Assembly (NCBI RefSeq): GCF_030515985.1
Contig: NZ_CP100376.1
Span: 714,759-727,212 of the forward strand
Direction of reading: 5' to 3'
Length of the DNA stretch: 12,454 nucleotides
Origin: Corynebacterium accolens
Lineage (GTDB): Bacteria; Actinomycetota; Actinomycetes; Mycobacteriales; Mycobacteriaceae
Under the pieces are notes generated by a model. The model ran no database searches, had not been told where the DNA came from, and saw nothing but the letters and a program-made list of their open reading frames with translations. Position numbers and translations under genes: made by a program. Positions within the stretch are counted from its first letter, which is position 1. Every line of letters starts with the position of its first letter. Below are positions 8,058 to 12,454 of the stretch, piece after piece.

Positions 8058-9698
8058 GTGTTTGACTCACTATCAGACCGCCTACAGTCAGCCCTGGCGG
8101 GCCTGCGCGGCAAGGGCAAATTAACTGAGGCGGATATCAACGCCACGACTCGTGAGATTCGCTTGGCATTGCTGGAAGCTGACGTTTCTCTGACGGTGGT
8201 GCGCGGGTTTATCAAGCGCATCAAGGAACGCGCGCGCGGCGCGGAAGTATCTGAGGCGCTCAACCCCGCCCAACAGGTGGTCAAGATCGTCAATGAGGAG
8301 CTCATTGAGATCCTAGGCGGCGAAACCCGCCGGTTGAACCTGGCCAAGAATCCTCCGACCGTCATCATGCTGGCCGGTCTGCAAGGTGCTGGTAAAACCA
8401 CCCTGGCCGGTAAATTGGCCAAGCACCTCACGAAGCAGGGGCACACCCCGATGCTCGTGGCCTGTGATTTGCAGCGCCCAGGCGCTGTGCAGCAGCTGCA
8501 GATCGTCGGCGAGCGCGCGGAGGTCCCTACCTTTGCCCCAGACCCAGGTACCTCCCTGGATTCCAATGACCACGAGATGGGTACCTCGCACGGGGACCCG
8601 GTGGACGTCGCCAAGCGCGGTATTGCTGAGGCGAAGCAGAAGCAGCACGATGTGGTCATCATCGATACCGCCGGCCGCTTGGGCATTGATGAAACCTTGA
8701 TGACGCAGGCGCGCAATATCCGCGACGCCGTAAACCCGGATGAAGTGCTGTTCGTCATCGACTCCATGATTGGTCAGGACGCCGTGCAAACGGCGGAGGC
8801 CTTCCGCGATGGCGTGGACTTTACCGGCGTGGTTCTCACGAAGCTGGATGGTGACGCTCGCGGTGGTGCAGCTCTGTCCATTCGTGAGGTGACCGGCAAG
8901 CCGATTTTGTATGCCTCTACCGGTGAGAAGCTCGATGATTTCGATGTCTTCCACCCAGAGCGCATGTCCAGCCGCATCCTGGGCATGGGTGATCTGCTCT
9001 CCCTAATTGAGCAGGCGGAAGCCACCCTGGATCACCAGAAGGCCGAGGAAGCGGCCTCTAAGCTTGGCTCCGGCGAGCTGACGCTGAATGACTTCTTGGA
9101 CCAGATGCTGATGATCCGCAAGATGGGTCCGATTGGCAACTTGCTGAAGATGATGCCTGGCGGCAAGCAGATGAATGAGATGGCCGCCATGGTGGATGAA
9201 AAGCAGCTGGATCGCATCCAGGCCATCATCCGCGGTATGACCCCAGAAGAGCGCGAGAACCCGAAGATTTTGAACGCATCGCGCCGCAAGCGCATCGCCA
9301 ATGGTTCCGGTGTGAGCGTTTCCGAGGTCAACCAGCTCATCGAGCGCTTCAACCAGGCCAAGAAGATGATGTCCAAGATGGCCGGCCAATTTGGCATGGG
9401 AGGTGGCGGACGTTCTGCCACCAAGAAAAAGCCTAAGGGCCGCAAGGGCAAGAACGGCAAGCGCAAGAAGGGCAAGGGCGGCGGTGGCAACCGCGGACCC
9501 AAGATGCCGGGCGGTATGCCAGGCATGGGCGGCGGTATGCCGTCGATGGAAGAGCTACAGCAGCTGCAACAGCAGATGGGAGGCGCTGGCGGTGCCGGTG
9601 GCCTCGGCGGTGGAAAGATTCCCGGTATGCCCAAGATGCCTAAAGGCATGGAGAATATCGACCTCGATAACCTCAACTTTGGCAAGGGTAAAAAGTAG
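8058..9698 (+). CDS. ffh: Ffh (SRP54), signal recognition particle GTPase
   Basis: Protein part of the bacterial signal recognition particle. It binds signal peptides of nascent membrane proteins and 4.5S/SRP RNA, and docks with FtsY at the membrane. The 546 residues show an N domain (about 1-90), a GTPase G domain with P-loop LQGAGKTT (108-115), DTAGR (203-207) and TKLDGDARGG (261-270), and an M domain from about 334. The M domain contains SRRKRIANGSG, with the RNA-contacting GSG at 416-418. The tail from about 441 is low-complexity: lysine-rich at about 451-477, then Gly/Met/Pro-rich. It ends in a short acidic-then-basic end. A small insert (about residues 161-180) precedes the G3 region, as I recall for other corynebacteria. 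The start is GTG at 8058: an in-frame stop at 8040-8042 excludes an earlier start, and AAGGGAG lies about ten bases upstream. It ends at a strong terminator. Confidence 0.97.
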   Translation: MFDSLSDRLQSALAGLRGKGKLTEADINATTREIRLALLEADVSLTVVRGFIKRIKERARGAEVSEALNPAQQVVKIVNEELIEILGGETRRLNLAKNPPTVIMLAGLQGAGKTTLAGKLAKHLTKQGHTPMLVACDLQRPGAVQQLQIVGERAEVPTFAPDPGTSLDSNDHEMGTSHGDPVDVAKRGIAEAKQKQHDVVIIDTAGRLGIDETLMTQARNIRDAVNPDEVLFVIDSMIGQDAVQTAEAFRDGVDFTGVVLTKLDGDARGGAALSIREVTGKPILYASTGEKLDDFDVFHPERMSSRILGMGDLLSLIEQAEATLDHQKAEEAASKLGSGELTLNDFLDQMLMIRKMGPIGNLLKMMPGGKQMNEMAAMVDEKQLDRIQAIIRGMTPEERENPKILNASRRKRIANGSGVSVSEVNQLIERFNQAKKMMSKMAGQFGMGGGGRSATKKKPKGRKGKNGKRKKGKGGGGNRGPKMPGGMPGMGGGMPSMEELQQLQQQMGGAGGAGGLGGGKIPGMPKMPKGMENIDLDNLNFGKGKK

Positions 9699-9718
9699 CC
9701 GCGCAGAGAAATAAATAG

Positions 9719-9755
9719 AAGGTGGCCCATTGCTTACAGGTAATGGGCCACCTTT
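9719..9755. terminator. Bidirectional intrinsic terminator between ffh and the convergent acyltransferase gene
   Basis: A perfect 13-bp inverted repeat (AAGGTGGCCCATT at 9719-9731 and its complement at 9742-9754) encloses a 10-base loop. It sits 20 bases after the ffh stop and 24 bases from the stop of the opposing gene. On the plus strand the stem ends in CCTTT; on the minus strand it is followed by CTATTTATTT. Both sides thus have some T-richness, so it can plausibly end both convergent transcripts. Confidence 0.85.
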
Positions 9756-9778
9756 GTGCGTGCCGTCGCGGGGAGCGT

Positions 9779-12046
9779 TTACACCGGATCGTTTTCCGGG
9801 GTATTGGGGTACGGCACTGGGTTGGCGCGCCGCGCGCCACCGGTGGTGGGGGAAGCTGGCGATTCCTCTAGTGCTGCCTCCGCCTCTTCAGGGGAGATTT
9901 CTGGCGCCTCTTGTTGGACCTTTTCGCCGTTCAAGAAGGGGGTGAGGGCTTCTCGGATCATCGGCATCGCGGAATCCGCAAAGGCATTGGTGATGTGGTG
10001 CATATCGCGGTAGACCATGGTGTTGCCGATGATGACCGGGCAATCGCCATTAGTATCGCAGAACCACGGCGCGGTATCGAGGGACAGCATGTTCTCATAC
10101 TGCGATAGGACTACAGCGCCTGGATCATAAGGTTGGTAGACCTGCTCGAACCGCATGCCACAGCCCACAGCGTCCTCGTTGGCAACGTAGCACTCATCGA
10201 ATTCGCGCGGCTCTCCGTCCTCGTCGAATCCCCACGGGTTATCGCGGAAGCCCAAGAAAGGAATATCGCGCTTGGACAGCTCATCCCAGAAGGCTTGGTA
10301 GCCGGCGGGCACCGCATCGGGGCCATGCCCAAACTCGTTTTGCGGGCGGGTGGTATTGGAGATAACCAACTCTGGCTTGGCTTCGGCAATGCGGTCCATG
10401 ACCAGTTCACCCCACTCGGCGCAATCGGGGCTGACCGTGACGTCATCGCCAAGCTCGATGGGGCAACCTTGGCGCAAGAGGGGAACCAGCTTGAAACCCA
10501 TCTCTCGGCCCAGGCGGTCGAGGGCAGAGGAGTATTGCTCCGCGTGGGATCCTCCCACCAAATAGACTTCCTTTTCGGCAGTAGTGTCGCCGAAAATGCA
10601 GGGGGTCTTGCCGTCCCTGCGCGTTTCAAAGAAGAAATCAGCGGGCTGAGTATCGGGCACGAAGCACCAGTTTGCAGCAACCGGTGGCTCGATTCCTCCA
10701 GCAACGACGGGATCAGGTTTGATCTCTACTCCGTCCGGCGGGGTGATGTCATTGATGAACGTGGTAGCGCCGGGATATAGCCGGGGATTAAGTGTTTCCG
10801 CGTCGGCGATATTAAGGGTGCGCAGCCACAGCGGCTGAATGAGAAGCAGCGCCGTGACGCAGCTGGCGACCACGACACCGCCGATGGCTCGACCGGCACC
10901 GGCACGGGTGGACAGACTAGAGATTGCCTTGTGGGCTGGGAGGTCCTCTGCCAAGGGGCGCTTGCGGTGCTGGCGCAGGGGGCGTTCGATGAAGCGATGC
11001 GTGATATCTGCAAGCAGCAGGGAGATGGCAATGATAATGATACCCAGCCACCACGACGGGGTCTGCTGGCCCAAGTAGGAGGTGGACAAAATAAGCAGCG
11101 GCCAGTGCCATAGATACAGCGGATAGGCGATATCGCCCAGCCAGCGTGCCTTCTTAGAGGCCATGGCCTTGGAGATCTTGCCGCCACCGCCCAAGATGAT
11201 GAGCACGGCACCGCCCAAAGGCAAAAGCGAGAGCGGTCCTGGGTAGGCGGTGGTCTCTGCGATGATGGCGCCGGTAAAGACCAGCATGAAAAGGCCGAGG
11301 CCGGTAAACAGGTCATAAAAACGTGCAGGAATCTTCCATGCGGAACCGTAGATGGCTAGAACCGCACCGAGGGTCAACTCCCAGGCACGCGACCACGTGG
11401 AGTAATAGTTTTCCGGCGTTCCGTGCAGCCCATGGCGCGAGGCATAGGCAAAGGACACGATGGTCACCACGATGAGAATGGGGCCGGCGATTTGGTTGAC
11501 CGTAGGGAAGCGGCTGGTCCGCAGCGAAGAATGCTGCGGACGCCATTTCATAATCGCGGCCAGGATGAGGGCAAAGGCAATGCCCATCAGGTAGAACTGG
11601 CCCTGCACGGACATTGACCACATATGCTGCAGCGGGGAAGTATCGGCGGCGGCCGCAGTGTAGTCAGCGTTTTGACGCGCCAGCTCCCAGTTCTGGTAAT
11701 ACAGCATGGTTGCCGTAATTTGCTGGGTAAATTCAGTGCGCATGAGCTGCGGCGTGAAAAGGCGCACCAATATATACGTCACACCGATGACTAGGACGAG
11801 GCTTGGTACCAAGCGGCGCAACGTGCGCCAGATTGGCCACCATGGGTTCAAGGAGGCGTTGGACTTTCCGGCATAGCGCAGCTGCGAGCCTAAGAAGAAA
11901 TAACCGGAAAGCAGTAAGAAGACATCCACGCCGCCAGATACACGACCGACAAAGACGTGGTAGATAACTACGAGGCCAATTGCGATACCGCGCAGACCAT
12001 CGAGGTCATAGCGGTATCGAAAGTTGCGTGGAGAATCTTTTGTCAT
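9779..12046 (-). CDS. Membrane acyltransferase (AT3 family) fused to extracytoplasmic SGNH domain
   Basis: Predicted to transfer an acyl (often acetyl) group across the membrane onto an envelope glycan or glycolipid. The family includes OafA- and OatA-type O-acetyltransferases and the corynebacterial trehalose-mycolate acetyltransferase TmaT; the substrate here cannot be read from the sequence. The 755 residues begin with the AT3 signature: Arg19-x10-His30 (DGLRGIAIGLVVIYHV) and the block WSMSVQGQFYL at 143-153. About eleven hydrophobic helices span residues 18-410. The rest is an SGNH-like domain with GGSHAEQ (Ser500, His501), a possible block-III Asn564 (SNTTR) and DMHH (Asp681, His684), which supplies the catalytic Asp/His. 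Eight cysteines lie in this outer domain. The last 55 or so residues are acidic and Pro/Ala-rich. ATG at 12046 is the only start before an in-frame stop; no clear ribosome site is seen. It is monocistronic and convergent with ffh. Confidence 0.88.
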   Translation of the reverse strand: MTKDSPRNFRYRYDLDGLRGIAIGLVVIYHVFVGRVSGGVDVFLLLSGYFFLGSQLRYAGKSNASLNPWWPIWRTLRRLVPSLVLVIGVTYILVRLFTPQLMRTEFTQQITATMLYYQNWELARQNADYTAAAADTSPLQHMWSMSVQGQFYLMGIAFALILAAIMKWRPQHSSLRTSRFPTVNQIAGPILIVVTIVSFAYASRHGLHGTPENYYSTWSRAWELTLGAVLAIYGSAWKIPARFYDLFTGLGLFMLVFTGAIIAETTAYPGPLSLLPLGGAVLIILGGGGKISKAMASKKARWLGDIAYPLYLWHWPLLILSTSYLGQQTPSWWLGIIIIAISLLLADITHRFIERPLRQHRKRPLAEDLPAHKAISSLSTRAGAGRAIGGVVVASCVTALLLIQPLWLRTLNIADAETLNPRLYPGATTFINDITPPDGVEIKPDPVVAGGIEPPVAANWCFVPDTQPADFFFETRRDGKTPCIFGDTTAEKEVYLVGGSHAEQYSSALDRLGREMGFKLVPLLRQGCPIELGDDVTVSPDCAEWGELVMDRIAEAKPELVISNTTRPQNEFGHGPDAVPAGYQAFWDELSKRDIPFLGFRDNPWGFDEDGEPREFDECYVANEDAVGCGMRFEQVYQPYDPGAVVLSQYENMLSLDTAPWFCDTNGDCPVIIGNTMVYRDMHHITNAFADSAMPMIREALTPFLNGEKVQQEAPEISPEEAEAALEESPASPTTGGARRANPVPYPNTPENDPV

Positions 12047-12197
12047 AAAACGTCATTTCGTGCGCTTGTTCATGGAAAACAAACGCGGCGTATTTCAAAG
12101 CCTTCTGTGGCAAAGGTTTACATTCGGCTAATAAGGGTACTCTTTAAAGGTCTCGAAAGCATAACGGGGCAACGTAAAATGCGGGAGACGCGAAGAT

Positions 12198-12226
12198 TTT
12201 AAAATACTGCCTGCACACGCTAAAAT
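12198..12226 (+). promoter_or_regulatory. Candidate rpsP promoter
   Basis: TTTAAA at 12198-12203 and TAAAAT at 12221-12226 are separated by exactly 17 bases; they match the sigma-A consensus at four and five of six positions. Transcription would start near 12233 and yield a leader of about 170 nt before rpsP. This is the best promoter-like match in the window, though other starts inside 12230-12390 cannot be excluded. Confidence 0.6.
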
Positions 12227-12236
12227 GGTTCGGGTT

Positions 12237-12383
12237 ATCGCAGTGGTGCGAACTGCTGATGATAATGAGACGTTTCATTCTGCGTAACACCGTTCCCGTC
12301 TACGGTCGGCCGGTACGTCACGCGCAGATAAAATCCAAGGGTTGAACCGGCGTGCTAAACAGCGCGTGTCTGAACTGCCCAGT
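12237..12383 (+). promoter_or_regulatory. Structured 5' leader of rpsP
   Basis: Several local stems can form in the predicted untranslated leader. GCAGT 12240-12244 pairs with ACTGC 12252-12256 (extended by ATC/GAT around one bulge). ACCGT 12289-12293 pairs with ACGGT 12302-12306. GCGTGCT 12350-12356 pairs with AGCGCGT 12361-12367 around an AAAC loop, with two G-U pairs. GCCGGT 12309-12314 can instead pair with ACCGGC 12346-12351, which would break the last stem. Pairings were read by eye and no energy was computed. A ribosomal-protein or ribosome-assembly control element is possible; I do not recognise a named leader family. Confidence 0.4.
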
Positions 12384-12402
12384 GACTAGAAAAGGAGCCA
12401 TC

Positions 12403-12454
12403 ATGGCTGTCAAAATTAAACTGCAGCGCGTAGGTAAGATTCGCGCCGCTGAAT
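12403..12454 (+). CDS. rpsP: 30S ribosomal protein S16, 3' partial
   Basis: Small-subunit ribosomal protein S16, which binds 16S rRNA early in 30S assembly. Only 17 codons are visible; they read MAVKIKLQRVGKIRAAE, matching the highly conserved S16 start (MAVKIKLxRxGKI). The ribosome site AAGGAG at 12392-12397 is ideal, five bases from the ATG. The gene continues past the window edge; in many bacteria it leads an rpsP-rimM-trmD-rplS cluster, which cannot be checked here. Confidence 0.95.
   Translation, partial: MAVKIKLQRVGKIRAAE

Larger units (their letters stand above)
12047..12402. other. Divergent intergenic region between the acyltransferase gene and rpsP
   Basis: This 356-base stretch has no supported gene. 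Its first part (12047-12230) is AT-rich. TAAAAT occurs three times (12175-12180, 12200-12205, 12221-12226), the middle copy inside a 10-bp palindrome ATTTTAAAAT (12196-12205) that reads as a -10-like box on both strands. The minus-strand promoter of the acyltransferase gene must lie here. A weak option is TTGCCC with TTTAAA 18 bases on, reading leftward from about 12170, but it is not persuasive. The second part is the structured rpsP leader described separately. Confidence 0.7.

Noticed and set aside
8313..8954. A 213-codon minus-strand open frame inside ffh
   Set aside because: It lies opposite the conserved GTPase domain and has no recognisable family features.
9719..9754. The 13-bp inverted repeat as the end of an insertion sequence
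   Set aside because: The arms are only 10 bases apart, sit between two convergent genes and are flanked by T-rich ends, so a terminator explains them fully.
11957..12202. An 81-codon plus-strand open frame running from the start of the acyltransferase gene into the intergenic region
   Set aside because: No ribosome site, no recognisable motif, and half of it is opposite a well-supported coding region.

Overview
The window looks like a chromosomal segment of a Corynebacterium-type actinobacterium. Three things suggest this: moderately high-GC DNA, an actinobacterial-style gene content (an Mrp operon with mrpA and mrpB fused, GlnK next to a compact GlnD of about 700 residues, and Ffh with a long Gly/Met/Lys-rich tail), and the linkage glnK-glnD-ffh-rpsP. 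The genus is inferred from protein features and gene order, not from a database search. No mobile element, CRISPR array, tRNA or rRNA was recognised.

Bases 1-5301 hold the end of a six-gene Mrp (Mnh) monovalent cation/proton antiporter operon: mrpA (5'-truncated by the window and carrying a fused MrpB domain), then mrpC, mrpD, mrpE, mrpF and mrpG. The genes overlap by 1 to 4 bases, abut, or lie 3 bases apart, so they should be co-transcribed and translationally coupled. The products should assemble into one membrane complex that expels Na+ or other cations in exchange for protons.

Bases 5302-5528 are a short non-coding gap with a possible weak terminator and a candidate promoter. They are followed by glnK (PII signal protein) and glnD (its nucleotidylyltransferase), the nitrogen-status signalling pair. 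The ammonium transporter gene amtB, which precedes glnK in C. glutamicum, is absent here; the mrp operon takes its place.

ffh (signal recognition particle GTPase) follows after 51 bases that contain a perfect 14-bp palindrome. It ends at a strong 13-bp stem that can serve as a bidirectional terminator. On the opposite strand, convergent with ffh, lies a 755-residue membrane acyltransferase fused to an extracytoplasmic SGNH esterase-like domain, probably an envelope O-acyltransferase of unknown substrate. A 356-base divergent intergenic region then carries a good sigma-70-like promoter and a structured leader of about 170 nt ahead of rpsP (ribosomal protein S16), of which only the first 17 codons are visible.

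Most of the window is conserved housekeeping content. I see no clear undescribed system. The points that deserve a second look are the rpsP leader, the palindrome at the ffh start, the MrpE that lacks its usual N-terminal helices and abuts mrpD in frame, the missing amtB, and the cysteine-rich SGNH domain with a GGSH motif.
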